A stretch of DNA of 6,578 nucleotides. Source: JAVBMJ01 sp031552535. GTDB lineage: Bacteria; Bacteroidota; Bacteroidia; Bacteroidales; Rikenellaceae. The DNA lies in NCBI GenBank assembly GCA_031552535.1, contig JAVBMJ010000020.1, forward strand, positions 1 through 6,578. The letters are read 5' to 3'. The position numbers and the translations under genes are program-made. The notes beneath the pieces were generated by a model. That model was not told the origin of the DNA. It saw only the letters and a program-made list of their open reading frames with translations, and made no database searches. Positions within the stretch are counted from its first letter, which is position 1; each line of letters begins with the position of its first letter. Shown piece by piece: positions 1 through 5,976 of this stretch.

Positions 1-117
1 AGAGTAAAAATCTTCCGTATTGTCAAAGAACGCTTTCGAGGCCACAAGCTTTTTTTCAACGATCTCGTTTTTGAAATCGCTTGTGGATTACATAATTTCA
101 AATTGTCTTGTATTTAA
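1..117 (+). CDS. DDE transposase, C-terminal end only (5' part outside the window)
   Basis: Frame 1 is open from the first base to a TAA at 115-117 and gives 38 residues, beginning RVKIFRIVKERFRGHK and ending EIACGLHNFKLSCI. The pattern, a basic (K/R)xFRI(V/L) stretch, then R-F-R, then a hydrophobic helix ending in A-C-G-L-H-N, is the usual C-terminus of IS5-like/DDE_Tnp_4-type transposases, in which the last catalytic Glu lies just upstream. That Glu and the rest of the protein would lie outside the window. I base the family on pattern recognition; the exact IS group is uncertain. The stop is 23 bases before a perfect hairpin. Too short to judge whether the element is intact. Confidence 0.7.
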   Translation, partial: RVKIFRIVKERFRGHKLFFNDLVFEIACGLHNFKLSCI

Positions 118-139
118 ATGAATATAAACTCTAGTTTCT

Positions 140-181
140 TATAGTCTGTCTGAATTCCTATGGGAATTCAGACAGACTATA
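140..181. terminator. Perfect 19-bp hairpin with 4-base loop
   Basis: Arm 140-158 (TATAGTCTGTCTGAATTCC) is the exact reverse complement of 163-181, with loop TATG. There is no mismatch over 19 pairs. It sits just after the transposase stop and before the promoter of the next gene, so a transcription-blocking role for the element or the downstream gene is likely. Neither side has a strong T tract, so it is not a textbook intrinsic terminator. An alternative is that the arms are IS end sequences: read outward, one arm ends in CC and the other begins with GG, as at an IS circle or tandem junction. Confidence 0.6.
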
Positions 182-249
182 TAGCAATTACAATATAAAT
201 AACTGTTACGGGGCCGATTTATTATGTAAAACCCGGGAAAGATGCAAAA

Positions 250-282
250 TTTGCTGCGTTTCCGATAAATTATATACATTTG
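250..282 (+). promoter_or_regulatory. Bacteroidota-type promoter for the lipoprotein gene
   Basis: TTTG at 250-253 and TACATTTG at 275-282 match the Bacteroidota -33 (TTTG) and -7 (TAnnTTTG) elements, separated by 21 bases. The start of transcription would fall around 287-290, leaving about 55 bases of leader before the ATG at 344. The leader contains a small palindrome, CGGATGATCCG (303-313), that could be a regulatory site or chance. Confidence 0.6.
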
Positions 283-343
283 CCTGCAGAACCTGCCCGT
301 AACGGATGATCCGGGGGAAACACACCATAATAGTTTGGGGATT

Positions 344-799
344 ATGAAATTGACACCTGCTTTAATCTGGGGCGCAACCTTGTTCGCAGCGTCGTGCTCG
401 TGTTCCGGTAACGGGTCGGGAGATTACCACAACCAGGCCAACTGGCAGAATCTGAATTTGCCTCACGATGCACGCCCCCTGCAACAATACAACCATGGGA
501 ATGCGGTGCAGGGAGGTACGTGGGATCCGCGGATGGGGGCTCCGGCCGGAGTCGCCGGGGCTACCGGTACCGATATGGAACATATCGGACAAGTGCTCGG
601 TGCAAGTGGCCTGCCGGCGAACGTTATCGACAAACTTCAGGAGCTGGCCGGGAAACAGGATTTGGATATAACCAAAATATATGATCTGGCCATCGGAAAC
701 GAGGTACTGTCGGACGAGGAAAAAGAGATGCTTATGCAGAAGATAAACTCTTTGGATGCACAACAGGAGCAGCACCTTCTCGAACTGATCGGGCAATAG
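344..799 (+). CDS. Small putative lipoprotein of unknown function
   Basis: Encodes 151 residues from the ATG at 344; the frame also extends to a TTG at 335, but the ATG gives a better signal. Residues 1-17 are a lipoprotein signal (MK, hydrophobic IWGATLF, then AAS) with Cys18 as the likely lipidated residue; a second Cys follows at 20. The mature part starts with a Ser/Gly-rich linker (19-28) without the acidic surface-export signal seen in many Bacteroidota surface lipoproteins, which favours a periplasm-facing location (inference). Residues 30-75 are Asn/Gln/Gly/Pro-rich and look disordered. Residues 80-151 are predicted mainly helical, with charged and Gln-rich stretches (DEEKEMLMQK, LDAQQEQHLLEL). 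I do not recognise a family. It has its own upstream promoter and is separated from the next gene by 140 bases, so co-transcription is possible but not shown. Confidence 0.75.
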   Translation: MKLTPALIWGATLFAASCSCSGNGSGDYHNQANWQNLNLPHDARPLQQYNHGNAVQGGTWDPRMGAPAGVAGATGTDMEHIGQVLGASGLPANVIDKLQELAGKQDLDITKIYDLAIGNEVLSDEEKEMLMQKINSLDAQQEQHLLELIGQ

Positions 800-939
800 T
801 GATCTGTGTTTAAATCTCTTATGGAGACATAGTGAAACTGCGGCGCAATGCTCTTTCCGGCATTACCTCGCTCCGGGAGATATTACGGATAGAATCGACA
901 CGCCATATTTTACACAAAAAATCAGACAAGCCACAAACG

Positions 940-2022
940 ATGCGTAAGATCTGCCTCTCATTCATCTTTATCACGGCATATTGTGTCTGCTACGGGCAAA
1001 AGTTAACCTTGAGCAGCGAACTGACCACGTTCACGGACGATCCGGCAGTACCTGAGATAGCAAAAGTTTGGGAGCAGTATATTAATTCTTTGCAATCGGG
1101 CGATCCCGATTCTATACGTACGGATCTGTGGCTTGACGGCGCCAAGGATATCATCAGGTATTCCAGTTATAACAGTTTGCTATATGACGAGGGGAAACAA
1201 TTCACTTTCAGCGTAAGGAAACTGAATGACGACATTTATGAGATCAACACGATATCATGGTTCCGGATCCCGGAAGATAAAGATCCGGTCATCAACTGCA
1301 TTTACAAAGTCTGCGCCGTCAAGTCCGACGGACAGTATAAACTTTTGAACTATTTCGATGTTAAAAAGCATTCGCTCCATAAGCATGTTGCCGGTTGTAT
1401 AGAGTATTTCTATCCGGCGGGGATCGATTTTAAGAAAAAGGACGCGGCGAAAGCATCAAGGTTCATACGGGATTTCAAAAACCGATATGGCATAACCGAC
1501 AATAGTGCCATAACTTACATAGTGGCGAACAATATCGATGAATGCAGCTCGATATTGGGATTTACATATACGGAATTCCGAAGCGAGAAAACGTATGCCG
1601 GCCGAGCAATTTACCCGCGCATTCTTTTGTCGGCCCGACCGGATCATATTCATGAGCTCGTCCATGCGGTTATGCTGCCGCTGTATCCGGAAGCACCTGC
1701 TGTTTTACATGAAGGCATAGCGACCTATTATGGCGGTGGAGCCAACAAGAGCTATGAGTTTCATGCATCCAACCTAAGAAAATATCTGTCAGAAAACAAG
1801 TTGGATCTCACGGAAGAGGTATATATGCAACTTGAAGGAGAGACTCAGTTATTGAACACGCTGGGCGCTTTGATAATTGAATATACTCTCAGAAATTACA
1901 GCACAGAAAAGGTTTCAGACTTTTTTGAAAGCAAAACTTACGAAGATATTTTCTATAAATTGGGAGTTTCCAAAGAGGGGATTAACGATTTTGTTTATAA
2001 TAAACTAATTCATGCGGAATAA
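940..2022 (+). CDS. Exported HExxH metallopeptidase-like protein (peptidase MA / gluzincin type)
   Basis: Encodes 360 residues from the ATG at 940. The frame extends back to a GTG at 832, but those 36 extra residues would bury the signal peptide, so 940 is preferred. Residues 1-19 form a Sec signal (MRK, hydrophobic core, cleavage likely at YG-Q). Residues about 25-145 are a mixed region with W and Y-rich strands, perhaps NTF2-like (inference). The C-terminal domain carries HELVH (His238, Glu239, His242) followed 15 residues later by LHEGIATYYGG, with Glu258 placed as the third zinc ligand. HELxH, about 16 residues, then a (N/H)EG(L/I)A motif is the arrangement of peptidase MA-like gluzincins, so a zinc-dependent proteolytic role in the periplasm or outside is likely; the substrate is unknown. 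Its stop TAA shares one base with the next gene's ATG, indicating an operon with translational coupling. I found no consensus promoter in 800-939. Confidence 0.8.
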   Translation: MRKICLSFIFITAYCVCYGQKLTLSSELTTFTDDPAVPEIAKVWEQYINSLQSGDPDSIRTDLWLDGAKDIIRYSSYNSLLYDEGKQFTFSVRKLNDDIYEINTISWFRIPEDKDPVINCIYKVCAVKSDGQYKLLNYFDVKKHSLHKHVAGCIEYFYPAGIDFKKKDAAKASRFIRDFKNRYGITDNSAITYIVANNIDECSSILGFTYTEFRSEKTYAGRAIYPRILLSARPDHIHELVHAVMLPLYPEAPAVLHEGIATYYGGGANKSYEFHASNLRKYLSENKLDLTEEVYMQLEGETQLLNTLGALIIEYTLRNYSTEKVSDFFESKTYEDIFYKLGVSKEGINDFVYNKLIHAE

Positions 2023-2945
2023 TGAAACCCATCCCTAAATTCATCCTGCTCTGTCTGTTGTTTACGTCCCTGTGTGCCGGCGCATCGGCAATCCTGCCAG
2101 ACCGTAAATACCGGCTACGCCCGGAAAAATTAGGTCTGATCTACCGCAACCTGAGTGTGACAACTCCCGATGGATTGAAGATAAAAACATGGTTCTATCC
2201 GGCCCAGCCTCAGATATCCCGGGAAGAGTCAGATAACGCATGGAAAAATCCGGTAGTGAAGCCATACAAGGTGATCGGCAACAAGAAACGTCCTACCATT
2301 ATTATATGCAATGGTGACGCAGGCAATATGTCCTACCAACAGACCGTATTCGCCGAGATATTTACCGCAGAGGGGTATAATGTGGTTACTTTCGACTGGC
2401 GCGGGTTCGGAGAGAGCAGCGAGTGGCCGATGAATACCGATTATCTGGTATATACCGAATTATTGATCGATTACGAGGCTGTAATTAAGGAAGTCCTGAA
2501 ACAGAAAGAGGTCGACGATTCGAGGATCGCCCTTTTCGGGTGGTCGACAGGGGCCTATCTCTCGATGCCAATGGCGGGTAAGTTCAAAAACGTCAAAAGT
2601 TTCGTGGCAATCGGATTGATGACAACTTTCGATGAGGTTATGCCTGTCTTAAAGCGTGTTCCGAAAAATATAAACCGCAATCTGATCGTCCCCGCGGATT
2701 ATCCGAAAGAGTTACAACCGTTTTACATCGCACCGACATTCAAAAAACCTACATTTCTAATCGTCGGAGAGCTGGATGACCGGACTCCGGTATGGATGAG
2801 TGAAAAAATATACGGACTGCTCCCCGGCACCAAAGAGCTGTGGATATTGGAAGGCGCGCAGCATGGCGGCCCGGAAGGCCCGATGCGTGATTATGACTTG
2901 CTGAATCAAAGAATCCTCGATTTTTTAGGCCGGACATTGAAGTAG
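2022..2945 (+). CDS. Exported alpha/beta-hydrolase
   Basis: Encodes 307 residues. The ATG overlaps the upstream stop (TAATG), which fixes both the start and the coupling to the metallopeptidase gene. Residues 1-23 are a Sec signal peptide ending in AGASA. The core is a canonical alpha/beta-hydrolase: an NGDAGN turn (97-102) in the oxyanion position, FDWRGFGES (124-132), the nucleophile elbow GWSTG with Ser175, GELDDRTP with Asp252 as the likely acid, and His281 in EGAQHGG. The whole triad is present, so the enzyme should be active as an esterase, acyl-hydrolase or peptidase. Length is normal for the BAAT/dienelactone-hydrolase-like groups, and no extra domain is seen. Substrate cannot be told from sequence. 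Export together with a metallopeptidase suggests work on an extracytoplasmic substrate (inference). No terminator is visible in the 102 bases after it. Confidence 0.88.
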   Translation: MKPIPKFILLCLLFTSLCAGASAILPDRKYRLRPEKLGLIYRNLSVTTPDGLKIKTWFYPAQPQISREESDNAWKNPVVKPYKVIGNKKRPTIIICNGDAGNMSYQQTVFAEIFTAEGYNVVTFDWRGFGESSEWPMNTDYLVYTELLIDYEAVIKEVLKQKEVDDSRIALFGWSTGAYLSMPMAGKFKNVKSFVAIGLMTTFDEVMPVLKRVPKNINRNLIVPADYPKELQPFYIAPTFKKPTFLIVGELDDRTPVWMSEKIYGLLPGTKELWILEGAQHGGPEGPMRDYDLLNQRILDFLGRTLK

Positions 2946-3047
2946 CGCGGAGACCAAAGCGATTAATAGCTTGAATTACAAAACATTAAAGACAAATCGC
3001 ATGCAGATAAAAACAACTCAAATAACTATCTCAAAAAATACTTGGTC

Positions 3048-3518
3048 ATGAAAAAAAGTTGGATCATAGTCATTTCCGTTTTTGCCGCATTGCTAATAAT
3101 AGGTTACTTGTTATTCACGTGGTTTGGGCGGTATATGTATAACTGCAACGAATGCGCGCAGTTCAACATCGACAACACCGAACTTCGCACCGGCATCGAT
3201 ATCCCCGGCATACATACCGGCGAGGAAGATATGCAATGTGTTTTCGATGCGGAAAGTAATACAAAGGTAAATTACTTCCGAATAGTCAATCTCAAACCGG
3301 CGGTTATGGATGCATATATCGAACGTAGCAAGTTCGAGCCCCTCGCAGGCGGTACACCGGACTTAAGCGTGTTTTCCGTATTGGCCGCAACCCCGTCGAT
3401 TACCCCGGATAATGCGGAAAATTTTTACTGGAAAACCGGCGATTATGACGACACCTCGTTTCTCGGGATATTGGACAGATCGACCGGACAGCTTTGGATT
3501 TCCGTTAAATACAAGTAA
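3048..3518 (+). CDS. Single-pass membrane protein of unknown function
   Basis: Encodes 156 residues from the ATG at 3048; the frame runs back to a TTG at 3042, two codons earlier, but ATG AAA AAA is the natural start. Residues 5-25 form one hydrophobic segment (IIVISVFAALLIIGYLLF) after MKKS, with no lipobox or clear cleavage site, so it is probably anchored with the C-terminus outside. The soluble part opens with a C-N-E-C pair (Cys33, Cys36), then FNIDNTELRTGIDIPGI, and a third Cys at 64. The rest is strand-rich, with Trp residues near the end. I do not recognise the family. It lies 102 bases after the hydrolase in the same direction; joint transcription is possible. No promoter consensus is obvious in the gap. 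Confidence 0.75.
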   Translation: MKKSWIIVISVFAALLIIGYLLFTWFGRYMYNCNECAQFNIDNTELRTGIDIPGIHTGEEDMQCVFDAESNTKVNYFRIVNLKPAVMDAYIERSKFEPLAGGTPDLSVFSVLAATPSITPDNAENFYWKTGDYDDTSFLGILDRSTGQLWISVKYK

Positions 3519-3533
3519 GAGCCTGTGTAAGAA

Positions 3534-3554
3534 GCTGCGATTGGTAATCGTAGC
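3534..3554 (+). other. 9-bp hairpin after the membrane-protein gene
   Basis: GCTGCGATT (3534-3542) pairs with AATCGTAGC (3546-3554), with one G-U pair and loop GGT. It lies 16 bases after the stop at 3518. No T tract follows, so it may help stop transcription or stabilise the mRNA end, but it is not a clear intrinsic terminator. The remaining sequence to 3640 shows no gene. Confidence 0.35.
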
Positions 3555-3651
3555 AATACAATGTGGCAGACGCTAAGAAGAGGTCCGAGAATCTGACGGT
3601 CTCTCCTTCGAGGTGGCAAGGAATCATAAAATTTACATTAAATAATTATTA

Positions 3652-3676
3652 ATATGCGCGATATCCCGTCGCATAT
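3652..3676 (+). promoter_or_regulatory. Operator-like inverted repeat upstream of the phosphate operon
   Basis: ATATGCG (3652-3658) and CGCATAT (3670-3676) are perfect inverted repeats with an 11-base spacer. The pair covers the place where a -33 element would sit and ends 3 bases before the -7 element at 3680. That position and symmetry suit a dimeric transcription factor controlling the downstream genes. No known box was recognised. Confidence 0.4.
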
Positions 3677-3679
3677 CGT

Positions 3680-3687
3680 TACTTTTG
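3680..3687 (+). promoter_or_regulatory. -7 promoter element of the phosphate operon
   Basis: TACTTTTG matches the Bacteroidota -7 consensus TAnnTTTG. Transcription would start near 3692-3695, giving a leader of about 28 bases before the ATG at 3722. There is no good TTTG about 20 bases upstream, so the promoter may need an activator; an AT-rich tract (3626-3655) lies further up. Confidence 0.6.
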
Positions 3688-3721
3688 TGTTACGAAAATA
3701 ACTTCTACACACTTAAAAATT

Positions 3722-4372
3722 ATGAATATTAACCGTTTCTTCAAGTTTTTTCTTCCAAAAGAGAGTAAATTCCTGCCACTGTTACGGGGGCAGGTGGAGG
3801 CAATACTGCAGGCCTCCGACCTGCTTATTAAATTCACCGGCACTGAGTCGCACGAAGAGCGTAAAGCGATCTACGTGGAGATCAAAAATATGGAAACGCA
3901 TTGCGACAACCTGACCGACGCAATTCTCGACGGGTTGAACAACACCTTTATAACCCCTTTCGACCGTGAGGATATACACACGCTCGCTTCGCAATTGGAC
4001 GACGTGATGGACCTTATCAACGGTTCGGCAAAACGCGTTGTTCTGTACCGCCCTAAAAATATGCCCGACAGCCTGCGGATGATGGCCGACTATATCAAAC
4101 AGAGCGCAGAATGTCTCGAAACGGCTGTATGTGAGCTCGACAAGGTGAATAAGAACCCGGCCGTGGTCAGGGCGCAGTGCCGGAAATTGCACGAGCTGGA
4201 AAATAATGCCGACGATGTGTATGAAGAGTTCATCATTTCATTGTTCGAGAATCCGGGCGACCCGGTGGAACTCCTAAAACAGGTGGAGATCATACAACTC
4301 TTTGAAAGTGCTACCGACAAAGCCTACCGGGTGAGCGACGTGCTAAAGACGATTATGGTAAAATATGCTTAA
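3722..4372 (+). CDS. DUF47 / PhoU-like accessory protein of Pit phosphate transporter
   Basis: Encodes 216 residues, the normal length for DUF47 (Pit-accessory) proteins. These cytoplasmic, all-helical PhoU-fold proteins are typically encoded next to a Pit permease and are thought to modulate its activity. Recognisable parts are the N-terminal FFKFFLPKESKFLPLL, a helix with E53-x3-E57 and C61-D62 (EIKNMETHCDNLT), the hallmark TPFDREDIHTLASQLDDVMD (78-97), and two acidic metal-site-like motifs, E160-x3-D164 and E195-x3-D199. PhoU-fold proteins bind metal clusters through such E-x3-D repeats. No signal or membrane segment is present. It is first in a two-gene operon, with its promoter at 3680; the permease starts 12 bases after its stop. 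Confidence 0.92.
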   Translation: MNINRFFKFFLPKESKFLPLLRGQVEAILQASDLLIKFTGTESHEERKAIYVEIKNMETHCDNLTDAILDGLNNTFITPFDREDIHTLASQLDDVMDLINGSAKRVVLYRPKNMPDSLRMMADYIKQSAECLETAVCELDKVNKNPAVVRAQCRKLHELENNADDVYEEFIISLFENPGDPVELLKQVEIIQLFESATDKAYRVSDVLKTIMVKYA

Positions 4373-4384
4373 GGCCGTTCGCCG

Positions 4385-5395
4385 ATGACTACACTGCTTA
4401 TTGTAATCATAGCCCTGGCTCTGATATTCGACTACATCAACGGGTTTCACGACGCGGCAAACTCGATAGCCACCATAGTTTCCACTAAAGTGTTGACACC
4501 GTTTCTGGCTGTGCTGTGGGCGGCGTTTTTCAACTTCGTGGCCTTTTTTATAGCCAAATTCATCATCGGGGGGTTCGGCATTGCCAACACGGTGGCTAAA
4601 ACCGTCTCGGAGGATTTTATCACCCTGCCTGTGATTCTGGCTGGCTTGATCGCGGCCATCGTGTGGAACCTTTTCACATGGTGGAAAGGTATCCCTTCTT
4701 CGTCGTCGCACACGTTGATAGGCGGTTTTGCGGGGGCGGCCATAACCTACGGCGGATTCGATGCCGTGCACGCCGCCGTTGTACTCAAAATAGCGGCATT
4801 CATCCTGCTGGCCCCGCTTATCGGCATGGTGATGGCTTCGGTGATCACGATAATCATAATGAACGTCTGTCGCCGGGCCAACCCCATCAGGGCGGAACAG
4901 TGGTTCAAGCGGTTGCAGTTGGTCTCGTCGGGACTGTTCAGCATAGGCCACGGGTTGAACGACTCGCAGAAAGTTATGGGTATAATTGCTGCGGCGCTTT
5001 TCGTAGCCGGAGGTAAAACCGGCGATATAATGCATATTCCCAACTGGGTTCCGCTGGCATGTTTCAGCATGATCGCCTTGGGGACGATGTCGGGAGGCTG
5101 GAGGATAGTCAAGACAATGGGAACGAAGATAACCAAAGTCACCCCGCTGGAGGGAGTGGCAGCCGAGACTGCCGGAGCGTTGACCCTCTATATTACCGAA
5201 ATATTGAAAATCCCGGTGAGCACCACCCATACCATCACCGGCGCCATTATCGGGGTTGGCGCCGTAAAACGTATGTCGGCCGTGCGTTGGGGAGTGACCA
5301 TCAATCTTATGTGGGCATGGATAATCACCATACCGGTTAGTGCTTTGCTGGCTTCCGGAGTTTACTGGCTACTCATCTGGGCGGGGATTCGTTGA
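4385..5395 (+). CDS. pit: Pit-family inorganic phosphate permease
   Basis: Encodes 336 residues, typical of short Pit/PiT (PF01384) permeases, which take up phosphate (often as metal phosphate) with protons or sodium. The family's inverted duplicated signature is present in both halves: GFHDAANSIAT (20-30) and GHGLNDSQKVMG (188-199). Each half also has its paired loop, GIPSSSSHTLIGG (102-114) and IPVSTTHTITGAI (276-288). About ten hydrophobic segments fill the rest, so it is an inner-membrane protein. No domain is missing. The ATG lies 12 bases after the DUF47 stop. The sequence does not show whether sodium or proton is used. The long minus-strand open frame across this gene is a shadow of codon bias. 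Confidence 0.95.
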   Translation: MTTLLIVIIALALIFDYINGFHDAANSIATIVSTKVLTPFLAVLWAAFFNFVAFFIAKFIIGGFGIANTVAKTVSEDFITLPVILAGLIAAIVWNLFTWWKGIPSSSSHTLIGGFAGAAITYGGFDAVHAAVVLKIAAFILLAPLIGMVMASVITIIIMNVCRRANPIRAEQWFKRLQLVSSGLFSIGHGLNDSQKVMGIIAAALFVAGGKTGDIMHIPNWVPLACFSMIALGTMSGGWRIVKTMGTKITKVTPLEGVAAETAGALTLYITEILKIPVSTTHTITGAIIGVGAVKRMSAVRWGVTINLMWAWIITIPVSALLASGVYWLLIWAGIR

Positions 5396-5406
5396 CAGTT
5401 AAAGGA

Positions 5407-5539
5407 AATGTGTCCAAAAACAATTGGTAATTGCCGGACTGTTAGAAGCTGTTTTGAATTTATTAATCTCATTCTTTATCCTTTTTTCCTCGCTCTCCCG
5501 CGGTGCGATTCGTTAAACAGGGTAATGTGGACAAAAACA
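5407..5539 (+). repeat. Pair of 16-base near-identical direct repeats
   Basis: AATGTGTCCAAAAACA (5407-5422) and AATGTGGACAAAAACA (5524-5539) match at 14 of 16 positions. They are 117 bases apart, exactly 39 codons, and begin 11 bases after the permease stop. They bracket the small open frame described separately. They may be the ends of a small mobile or repetitive unit; direct rather than inverted orientation argues against a simple IS. Confidence 0.5.
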
Positions 5540-5551
5540 GCTGATTTTTGA
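5408..5551 (+). CDS. Possible 47-residue small protein (doubtful)
   Basis: An ATG at 5408, 12 bases after the permease stop, opens a frame of 47 codons ending in TGA at 5549-5551. The peptide starts MCPKTIGNCRTVRSC, has a hydrophobic middle (FINLILYPFFLALP, about 18-31) and ends in LNRVMWTKTADF. M-C-P-K-T at the start and M-W-T-K-T near the end come from the direct repeats. The hydrophobic core could span a membrane, with four Cys around it. Against a gene: the opposite strand is also open through most of this stretch (5479-5562, no start codon), which suggests a repeated DNA unit rather than a selected protein. I do not recognise a family. Confidence 0.3.
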   Translation: MCPKTIGNCRTVRSCFEFINLILYPFFLALPRCDSLNRVMWTKTADF

Positions 5552-5563
5552 CTGGCTGTTACT

Positions 5564-5614
5564 CACAAAGAAATAATCTGAGCCCTCCCACGGAGCTCGG
5601 ATTATTTTTTTGTG
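5564..5614. terminator. Long intrinsic terminator, probably bidirectional
   Basis: The arm 5564-5583 pairs with 5595-5614 over 20 positions (two G-U pairs), with an 11-base loop. The inner stem is AAATAATCTGAGC / GCTCGGATTATTT. A T7 run (5605-5611) lies in the 3' arm, and the 5' arm is A-rich, so it should stop transcripts from the phosphate operon and, read on the other strand, those coming from the minus-strand transposase. Confidence 0.85.
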
Positions 5615-5789
5615 CTTTTTCGATCCATATTACGAAAATTTTTAAGGTCATAGTATTCCAGTAAGTATTCCGCTTGATAAGATAAATCGAGCAACCCTCA
5701 AAAATGGAAAATCTGGCTTAATACTCAAAACTGAGGATGAAAATTGTGTAATAGATTAAATTTCATATATTTATATCATTTGAAAATAT
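5615..5789. other. AT-rich spacer without recognisable gene
   Basis: This stretch is much more AT-rich than the phosphate genes and has no open frame worth reporting. It precedes the start of the broken zinc-ribbon transposase, so it probably holds that element's left end and promoter. The nearest thing to a -7 element, ATCATTTG (5775-5782), misses the TAnnTTTG consensus. No inverted terminal repeat can be tested, because the element's other end is missing. Confidence 0.5.
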
Positions 5790-5976
5790 ATGGCCAAAAA
5801 AATGCTTTTATTGCGGCTCGCGTGCCATAGTTAATAATGGCTTTAAGTTTCATATACATAGCTACTTATGCAAGTCATGCGGCAGACAATTCATTAATCG
5901 TGAAATTATTGATTATCAGCTATTATGGGATGAATATGGGATCAATGTAAAAACCGGGTGGAGCGGGTTGTATTAA
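5790..5976 (+). pseudogene. Broken zinc-ribbon transposase N-terminus
   Basis: From 5803 the frame reads CFYCGSRAIVNNGFKF, then YLCKSCGRQF, then INREIIDYQLLWDEYG. Two C-x2-C pairs about 20 residues apart followed by G-R-Q-F form the zinc ribbon found at the N-terminus of several IS transposases (IS1/InsA-like and the zinc-binding IS256 variants); the L-L-W-D-E-Y helix that follows is also typical of the latter. The only good start, ATG at 5790, is one frame off: ATG GCC AAA AAA followed by an extra A in the A7 run 5796-5802. With six A's the protein would start MAKKCFYCGS. Homology-like sequence ends near DEYG (5940); the remaining codons to the TAA at 5974-5976 (ending GWSGLY) are probably end sequence of the adjacent element. 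The whole C-terminal and catalytic part is gone. Confidence 0.65.

Noticed and set aside
362..796. Minus-strand open frame (144 codons) opposite the lipoprotein gene
   Set aside because: The + strand frame has a lipoprotein signal and a fitting promoter; the antisense frame has neither.
832..939. GTG start that would add 36 residues to the metallopeptidase
   Set aside because: It would place a basic, non-hydrophobic stretch before an evident signal peptide that begins at the ATG at 940.
3001..3051. 16-codon ATG frame (MQIKTTQ...) overlapping the start of the membrane-protein gene
   Set aside because: The overlap is suggestive of a leader peptide, but the frame is short, has ordinary AT-rich composition and has no hairpins or repeats around it to suggest attenuation.
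3577..3609. Imperfect hairpin in the phosphate-operon leader region
   Set aside because: It needs an internal loop and has only short stems; it lies upstream of the predicted transcription start, so a riboswitch role is unlikely.
4343..5230. Long minus-strand open frame (295 codons) opposite the phosphate permease
   Set aside because: The + strand protein is an unmistakable Pit permease with family motifs, and the antisense product is rich in His, Arg and Gly without any recognisable domain. It is a codon-bias shadow.
3523..5451. Similar short strings CTGTGTAAGAAGCTG (3523-3537) and CTGTTAGAAGCTG (5439-5451) after the membrane-protein gene and after the permease
   Set aside because: The match is short and gapped, and the flanks do not align, so I cannot tell it from chance.
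5479..5562. 28-codon minus-strand open stretch ending in SHRGRARKKG
   Set aside because: It has no usual start codon and is overlapped by the terminator side and the + strand frame; kept only as part of the repeat-unit finding.
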